In this document: piece by piece, positions 7,413 through 15,484 of the stretch
Position numbering within the stretch: position 1 is the stretch's first letter
Layout of the letters: the number at the start of each line of letters is the position of its first letter
From: Pseudomonas akapageensis
Lineage (GTDB): Bacteria; Pseudomonadota; Gammaproteobacteria; Pseudomonadales; Pseudomonadaceae
DNA: 55,680 nt
Reading direction: 5' to 3'
Assembly (NCBI RefSeq): GCF_011355085.1
Contig: NZ_VXCP01000050.1
Coordinates: 1-55,680, forward strand
Position numbers and translations under genes: made by a program
Notes under the pieces: model-generated
What the model saw: the letters and a program-made list of their open reading frames with translations, nothing else
Told to the model about the DNA's origin: nothing
Databases searched by the model: none

Positions 7413-7706
7413 TCAGACTTCCACACTCTCAAGCAACGCCTCGACCAGCGCCCGCGCTGAACCCACGCTTTGAATCATCGCAAACGCCAGGGCCTTGTCG
7501 TTGAATTCGAGGTGTTCGGCAGCATCCCAGCCGGTGGCTTCCGCGCAATTGAGCAACATGACCACATTGACGAGCGCATCTTCGATGGCGATGCCTTGGC
7601 GGACGGTGAAGAGTGGGCGGTTGTTGCAGTCGAGAGGGCCGAAGAGTTTTTCGACGGTATGGGTGATGGTGCGATCTTGGGGTGGATCGGGGGTAATCTT
7701 AATCAT
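7413..7706 (-). CDS. DUF6124 (DUF3077-type) family protein, copy 1
   Basis: This 97-residue acidic protein of unknown function belongs to a family common in Pseudomonas. It starts 'MIKITPDPP' and has a conserved 'CAEATGWDAAEHLEFNDKALA' core. A paralogue of nearly equal length is at 40708-41004, with the same start, the same core and the same kind of leader. It has no signal peptide or membrane segment. The SD sequence at 7711-7717 (minus strand) is complementary to an upstream AGCTCC, so translation is likely controlled by the leader described next. Confidence 0.8.
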   Translation of the reverse strand: MIKITPDPPQDRTITHTVEKLFGPLDCNNRPLFTVRQGIAIEDALVNVVMLLNCAEATGWDAAEHLEFNDKALAFAMIQSVGSARALVEALLESVEV

Positions 7707-7945
7707 GGTGAAGCTCCTTGATTGGTGGAGCTACCACCTCCCGCTGTCAAACAGGAATGGTGGCAACTGTACGCGGGTTGACAGACCGGGAATCAAGGAA
7801 CCCGGCGCACACGAGTGTGCCCCACGCACAGCTGCCATAAAACGAAACGGCAGGCACAAAAAAAGCGCCTGCTGATCGGATACGGACGCTTGTGCGCCTT
7901 GATTTGATTCGGTCTGTCAAAACCGGTCGCTGAATTGGCAGCGAC
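7707..7945 (-). ncRNA. Structured leader of DUF6124 copy 1, C4-antisense-like
   Basis: Reading the minus strand from its 5' end: a 7-bp hairpin (7945-7926); segment A (TTGACAGACCG, 7920-7910); a GC hairpin with a T-run (about 7898-7852); then a 16-bp closing stem (7836-7821 with 7777-7762). This stem holds hairpins 7820-7807 and 7805-7786. Segment A' (CGGTCTGTCAA, 7788-7778) lies before its 3' strand. A second A (TTGACAG, 7750-7744) and GGTGGTAGC (7738-7730) lie downstream. The latter can pair with GTTGCCACC in the 3' strand of the closing stem. Finally AGCTCC (7732-7727) pairs with the SD GGAGCT. Copy 2 keeps all of these. Confidence 0.7.
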
Positions 7946-7951
7946 ATTTGA

Positions 7952-7980
7952 AGGGTACCGGCATGGTGTGTTTGGCGCAA
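7952..7980 (-). promoter_or_regulatory. Promoter of the DUF6124 copy 1 leader
   Basis: On the minus strand TTGCGC (7980-7975) and TACCCT (7957-7952) are separated by 17 bases, and the first leader hairpin begins 6 bases after the -10. The same -35 hexamer, the same spacing and a related -10 occur at 41271-41243, which supports the call. Confidence 0.65.
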
Positions 7981-8273
7981 CACCGTAGGCGAGCGCTGTG
8001 CGCTCGATCGCGGCGGTCCGGCGTTCCGGCAAGCCCGCTCCCACAGTGGGTGAGGTGTCAAAATCGGCGCATAACCTCTGTGGGCTTGCCAGCGATGAGG
8101 CCAGACCAATCAATACATCACTCTGACAACAAACATCGTCACAATGCACAAAAAAACATCGATATGACGACACTCTGCGTCTTATTTACGTGCGCACGCC
8201 TCCCTAAAATGGCCACCACACATTTCCTATACTCAGGCTAAGCGCCCCGCGCCTCAGCCCAGCAAGGTCAGCC
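7981..8273. other. Intergenic region before davB
   Basis: The stretch has no gene. It holds the REP pair listed next and a TATACT at 8228-8233, which is a fair -10 for davB but has no matching -35, as expected for an activated promoter. Confidence 0.4.
8027..8103. repeat. REP pair (Pseudomonas type, inverted)
   Basis: GGCAAGCCCGCTCCCACAG on the left faces CTGTGGGCTTGCCAGCGAT on the right, about 35 bp apart. The same units occur in inverted pairs at 32976-33068 and 46282-46383, so this is a REPIN/BIME-type element. Confidence 0.75.
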
Positions 8274-9956
8274 ATGAACAAGAAGAATCGCCACCCCGTA
8301 GACGGTAAAAAACCCATCACCATTTTCGGCCCGGACTTTCCCTTCGCTTTCGACGACTGGATCGAACACCCGGCCGGGCTGGGCGTGATTCCTTCGCAGA
8401 ATCACGGTGCCGAAGTGGCGATTGTCGGCGCCGGTATTGCAGGATTGGTGGCGGCTTACGAGCTGATGAAGCTGGGCCTCAAGCCCGTGGTCTATGAGGC
8501 TTCGAAAATGGGCGGACGCCTGCGTTCGCAAGCATTCAACGGCGCCGAAGGCATCATCGCCGAGCTGGGCGGGATGCGCTTTCCGGTGTCGTCCACGGCC
8601 TTCTATCACTACGTCGACAAACTGGGCCTGGAAACCAAGCCGTTCCCCAACCCGCTGACCGTTGCCTCCGGCAGCACCGTCATCGACCTGGAAGGCCAGA
8701 CCTACTACGCGCAAAAACTGGCCGACCTGCCCAAGCTGTTCCAGGAAGTCGCCGATGCCTGGGCCGACGCTCTGGAAGATGGCGCCCAGTTCAAGGATAT
8801 CCAGCAGGCCATCCGCGACCGTGACGTGCCGCGCCTCAAGGAGCTGTGGAACACCCTGGTACCGCTGTGGGATGACCGCACCTTCTACGACTTCGTCGCC
8901 ACCTCCAAGGCCTTCGCCAAGCTGTCCTTCCACCACCGCGAGGTGTTTGGCCAGGTCGGTTTCGGCACCGGCGGCTGGGACTCGGACTTCCCCAACTCGA
9001 TGCTGGAAATCTTCCGGGTGGTGATGACCAACTGCGACGACCACCAGCACCTGGTGGTTGGCGGCGTTGAGCAGGTTCCACTGGGCATCTGGCGCCACGT
9101 ACCGGAGCGCTGCGTACACTGGCCCGAAGGCACCAGCCTGTCCTCCTTGCACAACGGCGCGCCACGTGCCGGCGTCAAGCGCATTGCCCGTGCCGACGAT
9201 GGCCGCTTCGCAGTCACCGACAACTGGGGCGACACCCGCCACTACGCCGCCGTACTGACCACCTGCCAGAGCTGGCTGCTGACCACGCAGATCGAGTGCG
9301 AAGAGTCGCTGTTCTCGCAGAAAATGTGGATGGCCCTGGACCGTACCCGCTACATGCAGTCGTCGAAGACCTTCGTCATGGTCGATCGTCCGTTCTGGAA
9401 GGACAAGGATCCGGAAACCGGTCGTGACCTGATGAGCATGACCCTGACCGACCGTCTGACCCGCGGCACCTACTTGTTCGACAACGGCGACGACAAGCCG
9501 GGCGTTATCTGCCTGTCCTATTCGTGGATGAGCGATGCGCTGAAAATGCTGCCACACCCGGTCGAGAAGCGCGTCAAGCTGGCCCTCGATGCCCTGAAGA
9601 AGATCTACCCGAATGTGGATATCGCCAGCCGCATCATCGGCGACCCGATCACTGTGTCCTGGGAGGCCGACCCGCACTTCCTCGGCGCCTTCAAGGGCGC
9701 GCTGCCAGGCCACTACCGCTACAACCAGCGCATGTACGCGCACTTCATGCAAAAGGACATGCCGGCCGAACAGCGCGGCATCTTCATCGCCGGCGACGAC
9801 GTGTCGTGGACGCCGGCCTGGGTCGAAGGCGCGGTACAAACGTCGCTCAACGCTGTGTGGGGTATCATGAATCACTTCGGCGGCCACTCTCATGCCGAAA
9901 ACCCAGGCCCTGGCGATGTGTTCGACGAAATCGGCCCCATTGCCCTGGCGGACTGA
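8274..9956 (+). CDS. davB: L-lysine 2-monooxygenase
   Basis: This 560-residue flavoprotein of the monoamine oxidase fold catalyses oxidative decarboxylation of L-lysine to 5-aminovaleramide, the first step of the aminovalerate route. The FAD-binding motif 'VAIVGAGIAGLVAAYEL' is near residues 48-64, followed by 'EASKMGGRLRS'. A second FAD contact region at the C-terminus has 'GIFIAGDDVSWTPAWVEGA'. Length matches DavB of P. putida, and davA follows 13 bp later, which confirms the pathway. The start is preceded by 'AAGGTCAGCC', a usable SD. A TATACT at 8228 may be the -10. Confidence 0.93.
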   Translation: MNKKNRHPVDGKKPITIFGPDFPFAFDDWIEHPAGLGVIPSQNHGAEVAIVGAGIAGLVAAYELMKLGLKPVVYEASKMGGRLRSQAFNGAEGIIAELGGMRFPVSSTAFYHYVDKLGLETKPFPNPLTVASGSTVIDLEGQTYYAQKLADLPKLFQEVADAWADALEDGAQFKDIQQAIRDRDVPRLKELWNTLVPLWDDRTFYDFVATSKAFAKLSFHHREVFGQVGFGTGGWDSDFPNSMLEIFRVVMTNCDDHQHLVVGGVEQVPLGIWRHVPERCVHWPEGTSLSSLHNGAPRAGVKRIARADDGRFAVTDNWGDTRHYAAVLTTCQSWLLTTQIECEESLFSQKMWMALDRTRYMQSSKTFVMVDRPFWKDKDPETGRDLMSMTLTDRLTRGTYLFDNGDDKPGVICLSYSWMSDALKMLPHPVEKRVKLALDALKKIYPNVDIASRIIGDPITVSWEADPHFLGAFKGALPGHYRYNQRMYAHFMQKDMPAEQRGIFIAGDDVSWTPAWVEGAVQTSLNAVWGIMNHFGGHSHAENPGPGDVFDEIGPIALAD

Positions 9957-9969
9957 CAGGAGAATCGCA

Positions 9970-10770
9970 ATGCGCATTGCCCTGTTTCAATGTGCCTCTC
10001 AACCGCTGGATGTGCGCGGCAACCTCGACCGGCTGCGCTCCCAGGCGCATGAGGCGGCGGCGGATGGCGTCCAGTTGCTGGTATGCCCGGAGATGTTCCT
10101 GACCGGATATAACATCGGGACCGATGCCGTCATTCAGCTGGCCGAGGCCGTCGACGGCCCCTCGGCCATGGAAGTGGTCGAGATTGCGCAAAGCTGCGGG
10201 ATAGCCATCGTCTATGGCTATCCCGAGCGCAGCGAAGATGGGCAGATCTACAACGCCGTGCAGTTGATCGACGGTCAAGGCAAGAGCCGCTGCAATTACC
10301 GCAAGACGCATCTGTTCGGCGGTATGGACCGGGCCATGTTCGCGCCCGGGCCGGGTGATTACCCCGTGGTGGAGTTGAACGGCTGGAAACTGGGCATGCT
10401 GATCTGCTATGACCTGGAGTTCCCGGAAAATGCGCGGCGCCTGGCCCTGGCCGGCGCCGAACTGATCCTGGTGCCGACCGCCAACATGGTGCCGTATGAC
10501 TTTGTCGCCCAGGTCACCGTGCGCGCCCGCGCCTACGAGAACCAGTGCTATGTGTTGTACGCCAACTACTGCGCCGACGAGTGTGGCATCCACTATTGCG
10601 GGCAGAGCAGCATCGTCGGGCCTGACGGGCACATGCTTGGCATGGCCGAGCACGACGAAGAACGCATTGCCGCAACCCTGGATCGCGCCTTGCTTGAAAA
10701 CGTGCGCGCCGACAACTTCTACCTGCCCGACCGGCGCCCCGAGCTGTACGGCGACTTGACCAAAGCCTGA
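9970..10770 (+). CDS. davA: 5-aminovaleramidase (5-aminopentanamidase)
   Basis: This 266-residue nitrilase-superfamily hydrolase converts 5-aminovaleramide to 5-aminovalerate and ammonia, the step after DavB. The expected Glu-Lys-Cys triad is visible: a Glu in 'CPEMFLTG', Lys in 'YRKTHLFG', and Cys in 'LICYDLEFPE'. I chose the ATG at 9970 because AGGAG lies 6-10 bases upstream; the longer in-frame opening runs into davB. The short spacing shows a two-gene operon. Confidence 0.93.
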   Translation: MRIALFQCASQPLDVRGNLDRLRSQAHEAAADGVQLLVCPEMFLTGYNIGTDAVIQLAEAVDGPSAMEVVEIAQSCGIAIVYGYPERSEDGQIYNAVQLIDGQGKSRCNYRKTHLFGGMDRAMFAPGPGDYPVVELNGWKLGMLICYDLEFPENARRLALAGAELILVPTANMVPYDFVAQVTVRARAYENQCYVLYANYCADECGIHYCGQSSIVGPDGHMLGMAEHDEERIAATLDRALLENVRADNFYLPDRRPELYGDLTKA

Positions 10771-10835
10771 GGCTCTAACCTGCGTTATCCGCTAGCATGA
10801 CGGCTTGATCCCCTGAAAATGGGCTTGAAGCCGTC

Positions 10836-13229
10836 ATGCCTGCGTCTCCCCCCGTCGAATTCTGCACCCTGAGCAACGGGCTGCGCGTCAGCCTGCGCAG
10901 CGCCGCGCACCTCAAACGCTGCGCGGCCACCTTGCAGGTTGCGGCAGGCAGCCATGATGCCGCCCCGGCCTGTCCCGGGCTGGCGCACTTCCTCGAACAC
11001 CTGTTTTTTCTCGGTACCGAGCGTTTTCCGGCTGAAGACGGCTTGATGCGCTTTGTGCAGCGTCATGGCGGGCAGCTCAATGCCAGCACCCGCGAACGCA
11101 CTACCTGGTACTTTTTCGAGGTGCCTGTAGCCGCCTTTGCCGGTGGCCTGGAGCGCCTGAGCGACATGCTGACCAGGCCACGTCTGGCACTGGACGATCA
11201 GCGTCGTGAACGCGAGGTGCTGCATGCCGAGTTTCTCGCCTGGGCACGCGATGCCACGGCGCAACGACAATTCGCGCTGTATCAATACTTGTCGCCAGTA
11301 CACCCCTTGCGCGGTTTTCATGCCGGCAACCGATACACCCTGGCGGTGCCGAGCGCGAACTTCCAACAGGCACTGCGCGACTTTTACACCGGCTTCTACC
11401 AGGCCGGGCAGATGACGCTGAGTATCGCCGGGCCGCAATCCATTGCCGAACTGCAACGCCTGGCCCAGGCCTTTGGGCGGCAACTGACCAAAGGCACGCA
11501 CGTCGCCCAGAGCGTACCACCGCCATTGCGCGAAAAAGGACCTGAGCCTTACTGTCTGCAACAGGGCCGCCAACTTCACTGGCTGCTGCCTGTTGAATCA
11601 TTGCCGGGCCACGCACGGGAGGCGATCGAATTTCTCGGCACCTGGCTCAGCGATGCGCAACCCGGCGGCCTGCTGGCCGAACTGCGCACCCGTGGCTGGC
11701 TGGAGACATTCACCTTCAGGCCGCTCTACCAGTTCGCCGGTCAAGCGCTGCTGCACGCGGAATTCAAGCTCAGCGCCGCGGGCCTCGAAGCGCGCGAAAA
11801 GGTCAGTGATATGTTCTTCGACTGGCTGAGGTTCTTCCGGGCGGCCGATTGGCAAGGCCTGCTGGCTGAATACGCCCTGCTGCAACAACGGCGAGCGAGC
11901 GTCGGCAGTGCATTGGAACTGGCCCGCCATGACTGCGAACACTACGCCGGCCAAGCAAGCTTCCCCAGCGCAGCTCTGGACCAGTTGCTGGACAGCCTGC
12001 AGCCTGCGCAACACACCAGCGTCACTGCCCCATGGCAACTACCGCCCCCCAATCCTTTTCTCCGACCCACACCTGTCGCACCAGTAAATGCCCAAGTGTC
12101 TGTCGCCCTGACGTACAGCCCCGCGCTTCCATCCGTACGCGATACCGGTGCGCTCTATCTGCAATGGCAGCTCGAGTCGCCGTTGCGCGACAGTCTGTGG
12201 CGAGTGCTCGAACAAGCGCTGCAAAGTCTGATGGAAAGCGCACGCCAGGCGGGCGTCGATGTGAGCTTCAGCGCCTGCGCGCACTACTGGCAACTCAAGT
12301 GTTTCGGCGCCCGGGAACCGATCGCTGCGATAGTCGAGCAGGCCCTCAAGGCGCTCACCCTGCCCATTCAAGAGCATTGGCGTGACTATGCCCAGCCAAA
12401 GGCCGAGCAGCCCTTGATGCCGATCCGGCAACTGCTCAAGCTGTTACCGGAGCATTGCCTCGGTGCTTACAAACAGAGGGAGGAATACCCTGACCCGATC
12501 ACAGCCATCGAGGACTTGCAGTACCTCTGGACCAACGCTCGCTGGCAGGGCCTGGCCACCGGCTTTAACGCCGATAACCGCGTCCAATTGCAGGCGGCGT
12601 TGCAAAGCCTGCCCGGCCAGCCCGGCACCTTTGAACCTCACGTACTGTCCGCCAGGCGCATCTGGAGCCAGGTGCCGCTCACTGGCAACGAGCACGCCTT
12701 GCTGCTGTTCTGCCCCGCCCCAGGCCATGACCTGACTGCGCAGGCCACGTGGCGTCTACTGACCCATCTATGCCAAGGCCCGTTCTATCAGCGTCTGCGC
12801 GTCGAGCTGCAACTGGGCTATGCCGTCTTCAGTGCGTTCCGCCAACTGCAGGGCGTGAGTGGCGTGCTGTTTGGCGTGCAGTCGCCCCAGACCACTTCCC
12901 GGGATATTCTCGAGCACGTGCGCGCCTTCCTCGACGCATTGCCGGTGCGCCTGGCCGAACTTGACCCCGCCGGCCTGCATGCCCAACGCCTGGCCCTGGC
13001 AGCGCAGTTCGACGAATCCGCCATGGCCAACGCCGACATTGCCGAATGGGCCTGGCAGTCGCAACTGGCCGATTCGTCGACCAGCCTGCCCGCGCTACAA
13101 CAGTCTATTCTCAGGGTGGAACCCGCTATGTTGCGCGAGGCCGCAGAGCAGCTGAGCCAAGCGCAGCATGGCTGGCTGGCCCTGGCAAACGGGCCCCGTC
13201 CCGACACTGGCTGGCAAACGACAATCTGA
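10836..13229 (+). CDS. pqqF: Pyrroloquinoline quinone biosynthesis protease PqqF
   Basis: This 797-residue zinc metalloprotease of the M16 (insulinase, pitrilysin) family is thought to process the PqqA peptide. The inverted zinc motif HxxEH reads HFLEH at 51-55, with the third ligand Glu expected in the 'REREVLHAEF' region about 75 residues on. The C-terminal half is the degenerate M16 repeat. In Pseudomonas pqqF sits upstream of pqqA, as here. It is separated by 155 bp from pqqA, so pqqA probably has its own promoter. Confidence 0.92.
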   Translation: MPASPPVEFCTLSNGLRVSLRSAAHLKRCAATLQVAAGSHDAAPACPGLAHFLEHLFFLGTERFPAEDGLMRFVQRHGGQLNASTRERTTWYFFEVPVAAFAGGLERLSDMLTRPRLALDDQRREREVLHAEFLAWARDATAQRQFALYQYLSPVHPLRGFHAGNRYTLAVPSANFQQALRDFYTGFYQAGQMTLSIAGPQSIAELQRLAQAFGRQLTKGTHVAQSVPPPLREKGPEPYCLQQGRQLHWLLPVESLPGHAREAIEFLGTWLSDAQPGGLLAELRTRGWLETFTFRPLYQFAGQALLHAEFKLSAAGLEAREKVSDMFFDWLRFFRAADWQGLLAEYALLQQRRASVGSALELARHDCEHYAGQASFPSAALDQLLDSLQPAQHTSVTAPWQLPPPNPFLRPTPVAPVNAQVSVALTYSPALPSVRDTGALYLQWQLESPLRDSLWRVLEQALQSLMESARQAGVDVSFSACAHYWQLKCFGAREPIAAIVEQALKALTLPIQEHWRDYAQPKAEQPLMPIRQLLKLLPEHCLGAYKQREEYPDPITAIEDLQYLWTNARWQGLATGFNADNRVQLQAALQSLPGQPGTFEPHVLSARRIWSQVPLTGNEHALLLFCPAPGHDLTAQATWRLLTHLCQGPFYQRLRVELQLGYAVFSAFRQLQGVSGVLFGVQSPQTTSRDILEHVRAFLDALPVRLAELDPAGLHAQRLALAAQFDESAMANADIAEWAWQSQLADSSTSLPALQQSILRVEPAMLREAAEQLSQAQHGWLALANGPRPDTGWQTTI

Positions 13230-13384
13230 TCGTTACCGAGCCTGCAATGAGCTTTCTTGCAGATTCCGGCATATCAAATGTCGTAAACTTAGTAACATAG
13301 CTACCTATTCATTGGAACGTCCGCCTTTAGTAGTGGACTAATGTTGTAGTTACCACCCCAGAACAACCCTGAAGGAGACCGCCT

Positions 13385-13456
13385 ATGTGGACCAAGCCAG
13401 CCTACACCGATCTGCGCATCGGCTTTGAAGTGACCATGTACTTCGCAAGCCGCTGA
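13385..13456 (+). CDS. pqqA: PQQ precursor peptide PqqA
   Basis: This 23-residue peptide is the substrate from which PQQ is made. The Glu15 and Tyr19 pair in 'EVTMY' is the pair crosslinked by PqqE and retained in the cofactor. It has a good SD (GAAGGAG) upstream and ends 'FASR'. It is followed by a terminator 20 bp after its stop, and pqqB is 73 bp downstream. Confidence 0.95.
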   Translation: MWTKPAYTDLRIGFEVTMYFASR

Positions 13457-13475
13457 TTTTTTTGGCATCGAACAG

Positions 13476-13505
13476 CGCCTCGGTCAGCCGGGGCGTTTTT
13501 ATTTT
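13476..13505 (+). terminator. Attenuating terminator between pqqA and pqqB
   Basis: CGCCTCGG (13476-13483) pairs with CCGGGGCG (13488-13495), with one U-G pair, and is followed by TTTTTATTTT. Partial read-through would give much more pqqA than pqqBCDE message, which fits the need for a peptide substrate in excess. Confidence 0.8.
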
Positions 13506-13529
13506 CAGGCGCCGCTCGATGGAGTTGCC

Positions 13530-14441
13530 ATGTACATCCAGATTCTAGGGTCCGCCGCCGGCGGTGGCTTTCCGCAGTGGAACTGCAACTGCGTCAACTG
13601 CAAGGGCTTTCGCGACGGCAGCCTGCGCGCCAAGGCGCGGACCCAGTCCTCGATCGCCCTGTCCGATGACGGTGTGCACTGGATCCTGTGCAATGCCTCG
13701 CCCGACATCCGCGCCCAACTGCAGAGCTTCGCCCCGATGCAACCGGCACGGACCCTGCGCGACACCGGCATCGACGCGATCATCCTGCTCGACAGCCAGA
13801 TCGACCACACCACCGGACTGCTGAGCCTGCGCGAAGGCTGCCCGCACCAGGTCTGGTGCACGGATATGGTTCATCAGGACCTCAGTACAGGCTTCCCGCT
13901 GTTCACCATGCTCAGCCACTGGAACGGCGGGTTGAACTGGAACCGCATCGAGCTCGAAGGTAGCTTCGTGATTCCCGCCTGCCCGAACCTGCGCTTCAGT
14001 CCCTTCCCGTTGCGCAGTGCGGCACCGCCCTACTCGCCGCACCGCTTCGACCCGCACCCGGGTGACAACCTAGGGCTGATCGTCGAAGACCTGAACACTG
14101 GCGGCAAACTGTTCTATGCCCCGGGCCTCGGCATAGTGGATCCGGACTTGCTGGAAAAAATGGCCGAAGCCGATTGCCTGTTGGTCGACGGCACCTTGTG
14201 GGACGACGACGAGATGCAGCGCCGTGGTGTCGGTACCCGTACCGGCCGCGAAATGGGCCATCTGTCTCAAAACGGCCCCGGCGGCATGCTCGAAGTGCTC
14301 GACGGGCTGGAACGACCGCGCAAGATCCTTATCCACATCAACAACACCAACCCAATCCTCGACGAAGACTCGAAAGAGCGCGCCGAACTGGATCGCCGTG
14401 GCGTCGAAGTGGCCTTCGACGGCATGAGTATCGCGTTGTAG
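13530..14441 (+). CDS. pqqB: PQQ biosynthesis protein PqqB
   Basis: This 303-residue protein of the metallo-beta-lactamase fold starts 'MYIQILGSAAGGGFPQW', which is nearly invariant in PqqB. It has paired Cys ('CNCVNC') and the 'QIDHTTGLL' His-containing motif. PqqB acts on a PQQ precursor, with a hydroxylase role reported for the tyrosine ring. The pqqC start lies 8 bp after its stop, so the two are coupled. Confidence 0.95.
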   Translation: MYIQILGSAAGGGFPQWNCNCVNCKGFRDGSLRAKARTQSSIALSDDGVHWILCNASPDIRAQLQSFAPMQPARTLRDTGIDAIILLDSQIDHTTGLLSLREGCPHQVWCTDMVHQDLSTGFPLFTMLSHWNGGLNWNRIELEGSFVIPACPNLRFSPFPLRSAAPPYSPHRFDPHPGDNLGLIVEDLNTGGKLFYAPGLGIVDPDLLEKMAEADCLLVDGTLWDDDEMQRRGVGTRTGREMGHLSQNGPGGMLEVLDGLERPRKILIHINNTNPILDEDSKERAELDRRGVEVAFDGMSIAL

Positions 14442-14449
14442 GAGCCGAC

Positions 14450-15205
14450 ATGAGCGACGCCAAACCGCTTTCCCCCGCCGAATTCGAACGGGCCTTGCGC
14501 GCCAAGGGCGCGTACTACCACATCCACCACCCCTACCACGTGGCGATGTATGAAGGCCGCGCCACCCGCGAACAGATCCAGGGCTGGGTCGCCAACCGCT
14601 TTTATTACCAGGTGAACATACCGCTCAAGGATGCCGCGATTCTGGCCAACTGTCCGGACCGGGAAATCCGCCGCGAGTGGATCCAGCGCCTGCTCGATCA
14701 CGATGGCGCACCCGGCGAGGACGGCGGTATCGAAGCCTGGCTGCGTCTTGGCCAGGCGGTCGGCCTGGACCCCGAGCAATTACGCGCCCAGGAGCTGGTG
14801 CTGCCCGGCGTACGTTTTGCCGTGGATGCTTACGTCAACTTCGCCCGTCGCGCCAGCTGGCAGGAAGCTGCCAGCAGTTCGCTGACCGAGCTCTTCGCCC
14901 CGCAGATCCACCAGTCGCGCCTGGACAGCTGGCCGCAGCACTATCCGTGGATCGACCCGGCCGGCTACGAATACTTCCGCACGCGCCTGGGTCAGGCACG
15001 ACGTGATGTCGAACACGGCCTGGCAATCACCCTGCAACACTACACAACGCTGGAAGGCCAGCAGCGCATGCTGGAAATTCTCCAGTTCAAACTGGACATT
15101 CTTTGGAGCATGCTCGATGCCATGAGCATGGCGTATGAGCTGCACCGCCCGCCCTATCACAGCGTCACCGATCAGCGGGTCTGGCATAAGGGGATCGCCC
15201 TATGA
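14450..15205 (+). CDS. pqqC: Pyrroloquinoline-quinone synthase PqqC
   Basis: This 251-residue cofactor-free oxidase catalyses the last ring closure and eight-electron oxidation to PQQ. It has the family's helical-bundle sequence ('YYHIHHPYHVAMYEG' near the start, 'RRASWQEAASSSLTELFAP' in the middle). I chose the ATG at 14450, which has GGAG just upstream and gives the typical length. Its last four bases overlap the pqqD start (ATGA). Confidence 0.95.
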   Translation: MSDAKPLSPAEFERALRAKGAYYHIHHPYHVAMYEGRATREQIQGWVANRFYYQVNIPLKDAAILANCPDREIRREWIQRLLDHDGAPGEDGGIEAWLRLGQAVGLDPEQLRAQELVLPGVRFAVDAYVNFARRASWQEAASSSLTELFAPQIHQSRLDSWPQHYPWIDPAGYEYFRTRLGQARRDVEHGLAITLQHYTTLEGQQRMLEILQFKLDILWSMLDAMSMAYELHRPPYHSVTDQRVWHKGIAL

Positions 15206-15477
15206 GTTTCGATCGACAACTGACGCCACGCTGGCGCCCGGGCTACCGTTTCCAGTTCGAGCCCGCGCAAAAAGGCCATGTGCTGCTGTACCCCGAAGGC
15301 ATGATCAAACTCAATGAGAGTGCCAGTGCCATCGGTGGTCTGATCGATGGTTCACGCAACGTCGCGGCGATCATTGCCGTGCTGGATCGGCAATACCCCG
15401 GCGTACCCGAGCTCGGTGACGACATCGAGCAGTTCATGGAGGTCGCCCGTGCGCAGCACTGGATCGAACTTGCCTGA
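15202..15477 (+). CDS. pqqD: PqqD peptide chaperone
   Basis: This 91-residue RRE-domain protein binds PqqA and delivers it to PqqE. The fold signature 'LYPEGMIKLNESASAIGGLID' is present. It overlaps pqqC by 4 bases and ends 7 bp before pqqE. The length equals free-standing PqqD. Confidence 0.94.
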   Translation: MSFDRQLTPRWRPGYRFQFEPAQKGHVLLYPEGMIKLNESASAIGGLIDGSRNVAAIIAVLDRQYPGVPELGDDIEQFMEVARAQHWIELA

Positions 15478-15484
15478 AGTGCCG

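Noticed and set aside
8268..9977. Long antisense frame opposite davB (569 codons)
   Set aside because: It is the shadow of davB in a high-GC genome; composition is repetitive and His/Gln/Val-rich, unlike a real protein, while davB is a clear family member.
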